A DNA stretch of 64,000 nt from contig NZ_AWZT01000012.1 of the NCBI RefSeq assembly GCF_000472525.1, forward strand, positions 86,319 to 150,318, given 5' to 3'. The stretch is from Paraburkholderia dilworthii. GTDB taxonomy: Bacteria > Pseudomonadota > Gammaproteobacteria > Burkholderiales > Burkholderiaceae. Shown piece after piece: positions 16,758 to 25,042 of this stretch (the stretch's first letter is position 1; the number at the start of each line of letters is the position of its first letter). Position numbers and translations under genes: made by a program. The notes below the pieces were generated by a model. It had not been told where the DNA came from. It made no database searches and worked only from the letters and a program-made list of their open reading frames with translations.

Positions 16758-17188
16758 TGTTGTTGCCCCAGCCGCTGTAGGCGGCGATAAATGGCGTTTG
16801 CGTAAATCAGCTGCTTCTGCGTCGAGACCGCGTTATAGGCGCCGACGGCCTTCCATGTCGGCCCAAACTGCCGGATATTCGATGCGAGAATCCACGTGCC
16901 GACGTAGCCGTTCACACACGGGTTGAAAAGATCCTGACGCCGGATGCCGTAGCGCGCGAGCTTCGGCAGCCACGACGAATTGATCTGCATCAGACCGATG
17001 TCTTCAGTACCGTTGCTGTTCACGTTCACAGCGTTCGCACGCATCCCGGATTCGTGTTGCGCAATCGCATGGACAAGCTGCGTACTCACGTGCTGGAACG
17101 CCGCAGCGTCATCAAGGCAGTCCGCGTGCGCGAGCGGCCCGCACAGTGCAGGTACCGTAGCGATGAGAACCGGAATCACGCGCCTCAT
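16754..17188 (-). CDS. pilT: Lytic transglycosylase, VirB1/PilT type
   Basis: 144 residues with a signal peptide and one SLT domain. The catalytic Glu is in IAQHESGM, followed by GLMQINS and the closing AVGAYNAVS motif. It cuts peptidoglycan so the secretion/pilus machine can span the wall. It overlaps its neighbours by 4 bases on both sides. It is one of two such enzymes in the operon (see 18489-19298). The pilT name is by analogy with IncI pil clusters and is distinct from the retraction ATPase. Confidence 0.8.
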   Translation of the reverse strand: MRRVIPVLIATVPALCGPLAHADCLDDAAAFQHVSTQLVHAIAQHESGMRANAVNVNSNGTEDIGLMQINSSWLPKLARYGIRRQDLFNPCVNGYVGTWILASNIRQFGPTWKAVGAYNAVSTQKQLIYANAIYRRLQRLGQQQ

Positions 17189-18492
17189 GATTTCGCGGCT
17201 CCAGATGCCGCCGACGCCGTCGTCGGTGCGCCCGCTGCAGGACGCTCGAAATACTTCACGTCGTGACGCCGCGTGACATTCACAGTTGCGCCATCGGCTG
17301 TCACGATGAACTGGTCCGCCGTGCCGTTGAACATGTAGTAGCGGCCCTTCTGCTCGCCGAAGCCCAGGTGTTTCACGTCGCTCACATGGACCTGCACGAC
17401 AGAGTCTGCGAACTTGAAGAACGTCTGGCCGTCGCGGTCGAACACCGCCTCCAGATGCGCGGCGCTGCCCGCGTCAAAGTCGTACACCGTGCCTGCCGAG
17501 CGGCCCAGCTCAACCGTGCGCGTTCCGTCCGAAACCAGCATGCGTTCCGCACGCTCGACTGTCATGACCGCGGTTTCGCTATCCCACTTCGGGTGTAGCG
17601 ACCGACCGTCCAGCGTCCTGAACGTCAGCTCGGTTGCGGGCTTTGCCGCGAAACGGATCTGCGTATGTGTGTCGTCGCCATCGCGGATCGCCTGAGCGCC
17701 GAAGTACTGCGCGAGCAGCGACGCTTGCGGCGTACCAGCGGCGGAGGCGCCTGCTGCGCCCTCTTTCATTGCGACCGTCTGCGCGATCGCGTCGGCCGGT
17801 GACTTCTGGCCAGCAGCGTAGTTCAGCGCGCCGGACTTGGGCGCGTCGCGATGCACCCTGATATGACGTGACGTGAAATCCACATCAGCGTATAGACCGC
17901 TTTGCGTCATCAGGCGATCAAGCGCCTGCATCCAGTTCTCGCCGGCGCGGGTGGCGAAGCCGGTGTTTTCCGTCAGGTCCACATCCTTCTGGGCGGAGCC
18001 CGTCCATCCCTGGGGGACGAGTGCCTTCACGACGGCGGCCACCGGCATCGAACCACTCAGCACACGAACGGGCTCGAGCGAGCCGTGGGAGCCGATCAGC
18101 ACCAGTCGATTCGTGAAGCCGTCGAACGCAGCCGGCTGGTCGTCGCGCAACGACGCCAGCGGACCGCGCGCGCCGGCTCCGATAAAGGCATTCGCCCTCG
18201 TCCAGCGCGCACTGGCCGAGCGACCCGCTACCGTGTACGTGATCGTCTCGGGCGTGCCGTCGACAACAACGTACGGCCCTTCCTGATGACCGCCAGCGGC
18301 TGTGATGACCTGACCCGCGCGCGGCTGAATGTATGTTTTGGAGCCGTCATTGAAAATGAGCGCCGGGCGCTCAGCGATCCCACCCGCGATTTCGTAATCG
18401 AAGTCGAACGGGTCGGTGTTCGCAGCATGCGACGCCATCGCCACGAAGAGCATGGCGCACGCGACGGCGATGCGGGAAACGGTGTGCTTCAT
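17185..18492 (-). CDS. Periplasmic protein with VirB9/CagX-like and TcpQ-like segments
   Basis: 435 residues with a signal peptide. An N-terminal segment (about 35-95, RPALIFNDGSKTYIQPRAGQ ... GPYVVVDG) and a C-terminal segment (about 330-420, FDRDGQTFFKFADSVVQVHV ... YYMFNGTADQFIV) both resemble the C-terminal beta domain of VirB9/CagX. The middle (about 165-235, VVKALVPQGWTG ... NWMQALDRLMTQSG) resembles the TcpQ/PilL domain. Such a protein could join the secretion core complex to the pilus secretin. Recognition is from motifs only. The gene overlaps its neighbours by 4 bases. Confidence 0.5.
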   Translation of the reverse strand: MKHTVSRIAVACAMLFVAMASHAANTDPFDFDYEIAGGIAERPALIFNDGSKTYIQPRAGQVITAAGGHQEGPYVVVDGTPETITYTVAGRSASARWTRANAFIGAGARGPLASLRDDQPAAFDGFTNRLVLIGSHGSLEPVRVLSGSMPVAAVVKALVPQGWTGSAQKDVDLTENTGFATRAGENWMQALDRLMTQSGLYADVDFTSRHIRVHRDAPKSGALNYAAGQKSPADAIAQTVAMKEGAAGASAAGTPQASLLAQYFGAQAIRDGDDTHTQIRFAAKPATELTFRTLDGRSLHPKWDSETAVMTVERAERMLVSDGTRTVELGRSAGTVYDFDAGSAAHLEAVFDRDGQTFFKFADSVVQVHVSDVKHLGFGEQKGRYYMFNGTADQFIVTADGATVNVTRRHDVKYFERPAAGAPTTASAASGAAKS

Positions 18493-19298
18493 AGTCCGGC
18501 CTGGATCTGGTTGAGGTGCCGCGCAAAGCGCGCGAGATACGCCTGGCCCGGGACCGGATTGGCGCTGTGGTAATAGGCGATCGCCTTTGCAACCGAATGG
18601 GTCTTGCTGTAGTTCTCGTTGAGAATGTCTTCAGCCACGCGGATGCTCGTCGCGGGCGCGAGCGCATCCCAGGGCGATGCAAAGCGGCGAGCGTGGTACC
18701 CCCAGTTGATCTGCATGATGCCGACATCGAAGTCGCTGCGACCACGCGCGATCAGTGACTGCACAACGCGGTAGGCGTCCTCGCGCGACCTGAAGAAATA
18801 GCCCTGTCCTGCGATATTCAGCGTCCAGGGCCACGCATGCCCATTGAGCCCTGACTCGTTCAGCGCAATGCCCGCCAGAACCTTCGGATCGACGCTGCCA
18901 TGCATGAGCTCGAACGGCGTGACCGCACTCGCGCACGCCCAGCCTCCGCGTCTCTCCGTGATAGCGGCCTGTGCTTCGTCGTCAAGCATCGGGGGCTGGA
19001 GCCAGCCCTTACTGACGAGCAGCCCGGCCAGCGCAACATCGCGCTCATCCACAGCCACGGTGATCCCGCTCTCGGAGTTGCGGCCTACCGGTTGGCCGAC
19101 CAGATGCGCGGCCCACGATCCAAAGGCGGAAAGCCCGCAATAGAACACGGGTTTTCCATCGATCTTTGCGATCGTGCGCGCGGTGCCTTGCGCGAGCACG
19201 ACGCTTGTCGGACTGATGACCTCTTCAATCGTCGCGGCATGCGCCACCGGCACAAACACTGCGACCAGCAAGGCGGGAAGAAATCGCTTACTGATCAC
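18489..19298 (-). CDS. Lytic transglycosylase with N-terminal extension
   Basis: 269 residues with a signal peptide. The C-terminal half is an SLT-type domain with NESG as likely catalytic Glu (GIALNESGLNGHAW), DVGIMQINWGYH and AKAIAYYHSANP. The N-terminal ~115 residues contain a region IEEVISPTSVVLAQGTARTI, predicted beta, of unknown fold. It overlaps the VirB10-like gene by 11 bases and the next by 4. This second transglycosylase may act for the secretion channel while the PilT-like one acts for the pilus. Confidence 0.7.
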   Translation of the reverse strand: MISKRFLPALLVAVFVPVAHAATIEEVISPTSVVLAQGTARTIAKIDGKPVFYCGLSAFGSWAAHLVGQPVGRNSESGITVAVDERDVALAGLLVSKGWLQPPMLDDEAQAAITERRGGWACASAVTPFELMHGSVDPKVLAGIALNESGLNGHAWPWTLNIAGQGYFFRSREDAYRVVQSLIARGRSDFDVGIMQINWGYHARRFASPWDALAPATSIRVAEDILNENYSKTHSVAKAIAYYHSANPVPGQAYLARFARHLNQIQAGL

Positions 19299-20580
19299 GG
19301 TACGGCTCCATGTAGATGTCGCGATTCACTTTCAACATGAAGCGACGCTCGCCCGGACCGTCCGTGATAGTCGGCGGGATGTTCTTGTACCGGTCGAGCA
19401 CCGACTGGGCGGTAGTCGCCGCGACCTGCCCGCCCGTACTCCCGACCTGCGTGACGCCAAGCGGTCCGGTCGTTGTCGAGGTGTCGCCACCGTCGAACTT
19501 TCGAAGCAGAATGGCAACGAGAAAAGATGTGCCGAAGATTTTCAGGAAGTGGTTGTTGACGTCACCCGAGAACCCGGCCGTCCCATCGGCATCAGCGCCC
19601 TGCGCACCGAACAACGGTACGTGTTTGCCGTTCGGCAGACGCATCTCGGTTGCTGCAACGAGAATGCTTTCCTGACCGGGTTGAATGTCCGAACTGTAGG
19701 GCGCGGTGATCATGCTCCCCTTCGGAATCATCAGGCAGTCGCCGCGGATGCTGTCGTAAACGTCCTTTTCGACAACCAGCGCAGCAGTGCCGGGCCTGTC
19801 TGAATTCAGGCCTTCGATCGACAACACCGGAATGTGATGCGGGGGCGACAGGACGCAGCCGCGCGCCTGCCCGACAAAACCCGTCCGAGCGAAGTCCTGG
19901 CCATTCCCGGACTGATTCGCGACGTTCCTGATGAAGGCGCCATCGTGATCCTGGCTTGAATAGGGCCGCGGCCCCTGCTGTCCGCCGACGCCGGCGGCCG
20001 ACAAGGCGGCGGCCACGCGGTCACCCACCGACGCGCCTGCTGCCTGCTGTGCGGCGGCCTGTTGCGCGGCAACCTGCGCGGGCGTGAGAATGCCCGGGAT
20101 TTGCCCTGCCTGCTGCGGGGCGGTGTCTTTCACTTTCAGGCCAGCGCGAAAGATCGGCGAAGCGAAAACTGCGTCCGAATCTGCCTGTGACTTGATCTGC
20201 TGCGTGTGCTGGTCCCCAAGAAAATTATCCGCGTTCAAAGCAGGCGTCGAGCTGGCCCCCGCTGTCGACTGCGCGCCCGGCGCGGCCGCCGCACGCGCTT
20301 CTGAAGCTGCCTGACGCCGCGCCGCTGCCATCTGGTCGTCGATGGTCTTGTTCAGGTCCTGGGTATTGTTCGACTTGTCGACAACCTCCGCCTGCTTCGC
20401 CTTCTTCTGGAGCTTCGCCTCTTCTTCGGCCTTGTTGCCTTCCTTGACCTGATAGTAAAAGCCCAGCGCGCCAATAATGACGGCGACGACCACGCCTGCG
20501 CTGATCAGCACATTGCGGGGCGACTTGCCTTTGACGATCGTCGCCCGGTCGCTGTCAGGTTGTCCGTTTTGCGTAGCCAT
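19288..20580 (-). CDS. virB10: VirB10/TrbI-like secretion channel protein
   Basis: 430 residues: a short cytoplasmic N-terminus, one membrane helix (VLISAGVVVAVIIGALGFYY), a coiled coil (EEEAKLQKKAKQAEVVDK), an Ala/Gln-rich linker, and the C-terminal TrbI/VirB10 beta-barrel domain (SIEGLNSDRPGTAALVVEKD, CLMIPKGSMITAPYSSDI, VLDRYKNIPPTITDGPGERR). VirB10 spans both membranes in type IV secretion systems and senses energy. It is 8 bases after the VirB9-like gene. Confidence 0.85.
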   Translation of the reverse strand: MATQNGQPDSDRATIVKGKSPRNVLISAGVVVAVIIGALGFYYQVKEGNKAEEEAKLQKKAKQAEVVDKSNNTQDLNKTIDDQMAAARRQAASEARAAAAPGAQSTAGASSTPALNADNFLGDQHTQQIKSQADSDAVFASPIFRAGLKVKDTAPQQAGQIPGILTPAQVAAQQAAAQQAAGASVGDRVAAALSAAGVGGQQGPRPYSSQDHDGAFIRNVANQSGNGQDFARTGFVGQARGCVLSPPHHIPVLSIEGLNSDRPGTAALVVEKDVYDSIRGDCLMIPKGSMITAPYSSDIQPGQESILVAATEMRLPNGKHVPLFGAQGADADGTAGFSGDVNNHFLKIFGTSFLVAILLRKFDGGDTSTTTGPLGVTQVGSTGGQVAATTAQSVLDRYKNIPPTITDGPGERRFMLKVNRDIYMEPYRDQ

Positions 20581-20588
20581 AATTCGAC

Positions 20589-21464
20589 TCAGAATCCGAA
20601 CAGGCCCGGACGCCGGCGCCTGATGGTCACTTCCTCATTCGGCGCGCGCAGCACGATTTCCTTCGCCATCTCCTGGATGACGATGTACTGCCCGCGGCGA
20701 ATGAAGTTCGGGCTGACGACATCACCGTGATCCTTCACGATCGGGACGGCGAACGGAGCGTCGGCAGGCAGGCGCAACCAGACGGACTTGCCATCGTCGA
20801 ACACTGTTTCGGGCCGAAACGACGCGGAACCAGAAACGGTGTAATCGAAGTTCAGCTTGTCCGGAGACACGCCAATGGGACCGGAATCGTTCGCCGAGCT
20901 TTGGCCGTCGCGTGACTCATAGCCGGCCTCTTCCCGCGCACGCACCTTCGCCATCAAGGAGCCCGGGTAATTGAAGCGAACTGTCTGATAGAAGAGTCCG
21001 CCCATCGGCGAAGAGACGAGCGTCATATCGTATTCGCGCAGGTTCGTCGTCAGGTGCAACGTGTTGACGAGACCGGGTCTGATCGGCTTCACGAATACAT
21101 GGTTACCTCCGTCGGTGTCGACGATCCATTGCACCGAGTCGCCCATCGCCGGGTCCGTGGTCAGCCGCTCGCCGGGCGCGAGCTCGATCGTCGTGTTCTT
21201 CAACGGCGCGGTCATGATCCGGTAGATCTGGTCGCGGCTGTACGGAAACACCGCCATACGCGCGTCGCCAGGCATCGTGACGGGATCCGTGCCAGCGTTG
21301 TAGGGGTTAACCGGGCTCATTGGATCGCTCATGGCGTTCGCAATATCGAACGAAGCGCCCGACGGCGCTTCGCCCTTCCTCGCGGCACTGGCCGGCTGAC
21401 ACATCGCGCCGACGCACAGCCCGGCGACCATCAACGAGGCAAACGTACGGTTCGAATTCATCAT
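20589..21464 (-). CDS. virB9: VirB9/TrbG-like outer-membrane core protein
   Basis: 291 residues with a signal peptide (SLMVAGLCVGAMCQPASA). The N-terminal domain (PYSRDQIYRIMTAPLKNTTI, ELAPGERL) and the C-terminal domain (FRPETVFDDGKSVWLRLPAD, VSPNFIRRGQYIVIQEMAKE) are typical of VirB9/TrbG/CagX proteins that build the outer-membrane core with VirB7 and VirB10. No VirB7-type lipoprotein was found nearby. Start and stop couple it to both neighbours (ATGA overlap with the VirB8-like gene). Confidence 0.85.
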   Translation of the reverse strand: MMNSNRTFASLMVAGLCVGAMCQPASAARKGEAPSGASFDIANAMSDPMSPVNPYNAGTDPVTMPGDARMAVFPYSRDQIYRIMTAPLKNTTIELAPGERLTTDPAMGDSVQWIVDTDGGNHVFVKPIRPGLVNTLHLTTNLREYDMTLVSSPMGGLFYQTVRFNYPGSLMAKVRAREEAGYESRDGQSSANDSGPIGVSPDKLNFDYTVSGSASFRPETVFDDGKSVWLRLPADAPFAVPIVKDHGDVVSPNFIRRGQYIVIQEMAKEIVLRAPNEEVTIRRRRPGLFGF

Positions 21465-22162
21465 TGGGTCTTCTGCATGGAGAACAACGGATAGAAGAGC
21501 CCGAACGGGTTGCGGCCGAGCGCGTCTTCGGCAGTCGGAGGGACGACCTGATAGCGGAAAGTCAGCGCGTATTTCTGGACGACCGGCTTGTCGGTCGGTG
21601 ACTGGGTGGTGCTGGTTGTAAACTCAACGACAGCCGTCGAGTCTTCGAGCAATGCGACGTTGAAGACGCGCGGCTCGCGCACGAGCTTCGGATTGAGCGT
21701 AATAGCTTGGAACGGCGCGTCGGCCTTGATCCAGTCAGCGAACTGGTTGCGTGCGTTGCCGACCATCATCGCCTTGACGGCGTTGATGTTGCGCGCCATC
21801 CGCGAAGCCTGGATGTCGTCTGTGAGCACCGGCTCGATCGTGAACCAGCTCTCAACCGTTTCTTTCAGTGCGGTGCGAATCGCCTGATCGTCGGGCTTGT
21901 AGGCTGTCAACTGTCGGACAACCGCATGGCCATTAGCGTCGGACGAGACGCCGTACGCCTTGACCACCGACGGCGCTGGATTTCGCGTATACACCGCCCC
22001 ACCGGCAACGAACGCCAGAAAGAAGGCGAAAAGCTTCCAGTGATTCGCTTCCGTGCGCAGGCGCGCGCCCATATCGAAGATGAGCCCTTCGGGGTCCTCT
22101 TCCGAATAACCACCCGGCGCTGTAGAGAGCGCTACCTGTTTTTTACTGCGGAATAAACGCAT
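21461..22162 (-). CDS. virB8: VirB8/TrbF-like inner-membrane protein
   Basis: 233 residues: a cytoplasmic N-terminus of ~40 residues, one membrane helix (WKLFAFFLAFVAGGAVY), and a periplasmic VirB8-type domain (ALKETVESWFTIEP, EFTTSTTQSPTDKPVVQKYA, NPFGLFYPLFS, the usual N-P-x-G-x-x motif). It is the first gene of the minus-strand operon. VirB4-, VirB6-, VirD4-like proteins and a relaxase were not found in the window; they may lie to the left. Confidence 0.8.
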   Translation of the reverse strand: MRLFRSKKQVALSTAPGGYSEEDPEGLIFDMGARLRTEANHWKLFAFFLAFVAGGAVYTRNPAPSVVKAYGVSSDANGHAVVRQLTAYKPDDQAIRTALKETVESWFTIEPVLTDDIQASRMARNINAVKAMMVGNARNQFADWIKADAPFQAITLNPKLVREPRVFNVALLEDSTAVVEFTTSTTQSPTDKPVVQKYALTFRYQVVPPTAEDALGRNPFGLFYPLFSMQKTQ

Positions 22163-22276
22163 GACGATCGGTCCATTTGTGCCGACTCAATTGAATCAGC
22201 GCCAGCAGGAAGCCAGTCATGCAAAAGAGGTGTGATTTGCAGCCGCATTAGCGACACGGGATTCGTCCCGCGATTG

Positions 22277-22307
22277 GGACGAGCCGGCTCACGGTCTTAA
22301 CCCGGAA
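22277..22307. repeat. 31-base repeat, copy 2, upstream of secretion operon
   Basis: Matches 901-931 except for one base and lies 115 bases upstream of the virB8-like ATG. Just before it are CGTCCC (22265-22270) and GGGACG (22276-22281), another inverted repeat. It is likely part of the promoter or operator of the secretion/pilus operon and could be the target of the FlhC-like activator or the KorB-like repressor. Apart from this and the 22501 palindrome, 22163-22766 holds no gene that I can support. Confidence 0.6.
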
Positions 22308-22500
22308 TGACGGTAAATAATTGAAGCTTTTACGGTCGGCGCACCCTATTCAGCCCCGTAAAGTAGAGCAGTTTCCGTCGCCAAGCCGGTTCCATAAATT
22401 ACAAGGTCAGTCACGCCGCTTGTCCCGGCTAAATTCCGACCCTAAGTGACTGATTTTTATGCGTTCTTCAGGGAAATACGCGATAGATTGATCTCGTTGA

Positions 22501-22522
22501 GACCGTGAGCCGGCTCACGGTC
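22501..22522. promoter_or_regulatory. Perfect 22-base palindrome, candidate operator
   Basis: Left half GACCGTGAGCC and right half GGCTCACGGTC are exact reverse complements. The right-hand 15 bases occur in both copies of the 31-base repeat. It lies between the divergent secretion operon (minus) and KorB-like gene (plus). Perfect symmetry suggests a dimeric binder; the KorB-like protein encoded at 22834 is the closest candidate. Confidence 0.6.
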
Positions 22523-22766
22523 CTATTTCAGTTTCAGCGACTTTAATGAGACATAATCCGCGTCTCGCGATCTATTGTTACGATGTCTGAAATAGTCCGC
22601 CAGCCTGGCGCTTGGTTATCAAGCCAAATGGCCGCTACCAAGCTTATCAATTGGCGCTAGGATTTTTTCCCCAGACCCCAAAAACCCTTGCAAGGACGCC
22701 GACTGGCCGCTTAACGACGTAGCCGCTCAGCGCTTTGCGTAACGAGCTTCGGGAGCGATAGCGATC

Positions 22767-22793
22767 TTGACAGAACTATTGGCACGATAAGAT
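22767..22793 (+). promoter_or_regulatory. Candidate promoter of the KorB-like gene
   Basis: TTGACA (22767-22772), 15 bases, TAAGAT (22788-22793), 40 bases before the ATG at 22834. The -35 box is perfect; spacing is two bases shorter than ideal. The same arrangement occurs at 5311-5337. Confidence 0.5.
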
Positions 22794-22833
22794 CCGGACG
22801 TAAACATTCGAACGAATACATGAGGCCCAGAAC

Positions 22834-23389
22834 ATGCGGTACGACTTTAGTGTGCGTCAGATTCCCAACCAGCTGACCGCAGTCTCAATGCACAGCCGGC
22901 TGCGTGCCGCGAAGGCGCCCGTGGTGGTTATGGGCCGGTTCTATTCGGCAATGATTGAGCGCGGTCTTTGGGTAACGCAAAAGGAGTTGGCCGCTGGACT
23001 CGGCGTTTCGACGGCTCACACATCACGGATGTTGGCCGTCGCGCGGTTGCCCGAAGTCGTGTTGGACGCAATCGCCGACAAGCCGTTGTCTGCCGCACAG
23101 GTGGCCACACTCCACGTGCTGATGCGGCAAGTCGGAGAGAAGCTGATCTCGGAGCGCGCCGCAAGTCTTCCGCCTGGAAGCACGACGGCAGACATCTTCG
23201 CATTTCTGACCACGGGACAACGTCCTCCGCATAAGGGCGTTAGCATCAGCTTTGCAAGAGGCAAGAAAGGAGGCAAGAAATACCTCCGCATTGACCACGC
23301 CAGACATCGCGAGCGTTGCCTCGCGCGTTCGAGAGATCGAATTGCTCGTGAATGCGCTGTTGGCGACCGATGACGCCGCGCGGCGGTGA
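22834..23389 (+). pseudogene. KorB/ParB-type DNA-binding protein with a frameshifted C-terminus
   Basis: As read, the frame gives 179 residues ending at 23373. Residues about 30-75 are a KorB/ParB-type helix-turn-helix (VTQKELAAGLGVSTAHTSRM). The N-terminal ParB nuclease-like domain is absent. After KYLRIDH, near 23297-23302, the other frame continues PDIASVASRVREIELLVNAL and ends at TGA 23387-23389. This tail matches the neighbouring protein at 23386 (PNFEQVAPRVAQLEQILNFL). So one base has probably been added here. The corrected stop also gives a GTGA overlap with the next gene. It may be a broken gene or a sequence error. Likely a repressor of plasmid genes. Confidence 0.6.
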
Positions 23390-23811
23390 CGCCGGGATAC
23401 CTCCGGCCAAGCTCGAAGGATGAGCTGGGTAATCGTCGAGGCGGGGGCGATCCGCGCGACGAGGTTTTTTTCTGGTCCAAAGCGACGGCACGGTACGTCT
23501 CAGACGACTGTTCGTTGGAAGACTTATTCGCTGTGCTAACCATTGGCCATCCAAAAGAGCGGAAGGGCGTGCGGTCAAGCCTTGTGCACGGACAAAAATA
23601 TCTTCGTCTTGATGTGCCGAACTTCGAGCAAGTGGCGCCCCGAGTAGCGCAGCTGGAGCAGATTCTCAACTTTCTGCTTGCGACGAGTAACGGGAAGGAC
23701 TGGATGCCAGCTATGCCACACGCCGGGAATGCGCGCACCGTGCTCTCTAATCGGCCGCTAACTTTGCGCGAAGCCACGAGGTGTAGGCGGTTCGCTCCAA
23801 TGCGTTTTTGA
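23386..23811 (+). CDS. Paralogue of the KorB-like C-terminal domain
   Basis: About 141 residues from a GTG at 23386 that overlaps the corrected stop of the previous gene (GTGA). Residues ~42-100 (CSLEDLFAVLTIGHPKERKG, GQKYLRLDVPNFEQVAPRVA) align with the C-terminal half of the preceding protein (STTADIFAFLTTGQRPPHKG, KYLRID). There is no helix-turn-helix. It overlaps the 3' end of the rep gene by 65 bases in convergent direction. It may be a domain-only regulator that dimerises with the KorB-like protein, or a leftover of a duplicated copy. Confidence 0.5.
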   Translation: MTPGYLRPSSKDELGNRRGGGDPRDEVFFWSKATARYVSDDCSLEDLFAVLTIGHPKERKGVRSSLVHGQKYLRLDVPNFEQVAPRVAQLEQILNFLLATSNGKDWMPAMPHAGNARTVLSNRPLTLREATRCRRFAPMRF

Positions 23812-24940
23812 AGGTCCCCGTTTCGTGCTGATACGTGTTGCCCTTACCGCCTTGGGCCATATATTCGGCGGCGAACTGCTGCTTTTCAGCGAGGGACAGT
23901 GCTCTGACCTTCTCCGTCGTGCGTCGCGCTCTTTCGTCTGCCGATGTCTGGTCCGGGGTTACGGGTGCCGGTGCGGGAGCCTCTTTGAGCTGGTTTCCTA
24001 GAGACTCAATGATCGTCCCTTTTTCGAACACTGTCCTCGCGTAGCCGCCAGCGTTACCTCGAATCTGCTTTCGCTTCGCACGCTCCTCGACGTAGAGCGC
24101 CGTTTGAAGCGCCCTTTCAGGCTCCTGCTGAATCCAACTTATCGCAAGTCGATCCCCAACACCAAGCTTTGTGAGCCGTTTGAACGCATCAGAACTCCGG
24201 ACCGCCTTCTGATCCTCGTCTTCGTCATTGTCTAACATCGACCGTTGGGGATTATCGTCAACAAGAAAGCGGATTTGAACCACCCTCCTCGCCTCCCTCT
24301 TGTACTCCGGGGTGACGATGATATTAGAGACTTGGTTTATCTCTTTGACTGCCTTCTTGATGACTTCACTTGAGAAATGCTTGAACTCATCGTACATGCT
24401 CGCGTCGGCACCGAGAAGTCGTCGCCAAGTTTCTACTGAGATCCAGCCAGTCGATCCTGTTCGTTTAAAGCGCAGGCAGTTTTCGTACAACGCGAGCGCG
24501 TAGCCGCCGCTAAACTGTCTCTGAACGTTGATGTTTATGAGCGTGTAGATGTCAGGGTTTGCAAGTTTCTCGGCGAGCCAGTCACTGTATTCGTATGCAC
24601 AAGTGCCGCTTTTTATACTTGCATAGGCGATAAGCGGAGAGGCCTCCCAGTCTGTTTTTCCGCCATCATGAAGAAGGTCGAACGAGATTGGCGTCGACAT
24701 GACTTTTAACAACGCACGCTTTAACGCGTCGTGGTTTTTGCTGTCGAACCCCAGCATCGTACATAGAATCCCGACGGGCAATGTGTGACGTTTCTTTGTG
24801 AGAAGCTCGTCGTATGCGTTCAGCAAAAGCACGTTCACAATCTTGCGCTCAAGTAGGGAAAGCTCGCCGCTAACGTGAACCGTAGCGACATGCTTTTTCA
24901 GTTCGCTGGGTGGAAGGTTGAGCGGCTTCAGGTTTGCCAT
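23747..24940 (-). CDS. rep: Plasmid replication initiator, Rep_3 family
   Basis: 397 residues. The N-terminal ~230 residues carry the paired winged-helix Rep_3 layout (LSLLERKIVNVLLLNAYDEL, LDSKNHDALKRALLKVMST-like, YALALYENCLRFKRTGSTGW, WRRLLGADASMYDEFKHFSS, VIKKAVKEINQVSNIIVTPE). The C-terminal part is charged with a Pro/Ala linker (EAPAPAPVTPDQTS) and an end resembling other Burkholderia Rep proteins. It binds iterons to start replication; a cluster of such repeats follows its start on the upstream side (25043-25734). The ATG at 24940 is preceded on the minus strand by GGAG. Confidence 0.85.
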   Translation of the reverse strand: MANLKPLNLPPSELKKHVATVHVSGELSLLERKIVNVLLLNAYDELLTKKRHTLPVGILCTMLGFDSKNHDALKRALLKVMSTPISFDLLHDGGKTDWEASPLIAYASIKSGTCAYEYSDWLAEKLANPDIYTLININVQRQFSGGYALALYENCLRFKRTGSTGWISVETWRRLLGADASMYDEFKHFSSEVIKKAVKEINQVSNIIVTPEYKREARRVVQIRFLVDDNPQRSMLDNDEDEDQKAVRSSDAFKRLTKLGVGDRLAISWIQQEPERALQTALYVEERAKRKQIRGNAGGYARTVFEKGTIIESLGNQLKEAPAPAPVTPDQTSADERARRTTEKVRALSLAEKQQFAAEYMAQGGKGNTYQHETGTFKNALERTAYTSWLRAKLAAD

Positions 24941-25042
24941 GTTTTCTCCGTTACGTCGGCGATTTTAGGGGGAGAAGGTCATGTCGGCAACTCATTTGGC
25001 TCTGACCTTTGAGAGCGCGGCAGTTACGCGCTGCCCCCGGCG

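Noticed and set aside
22163..22833. oriT in the 670-base gap before the secretion operon
   Set aside because: No relaxase gene in the window and no nic-like sequence recognised; the palindromes fit operators better.
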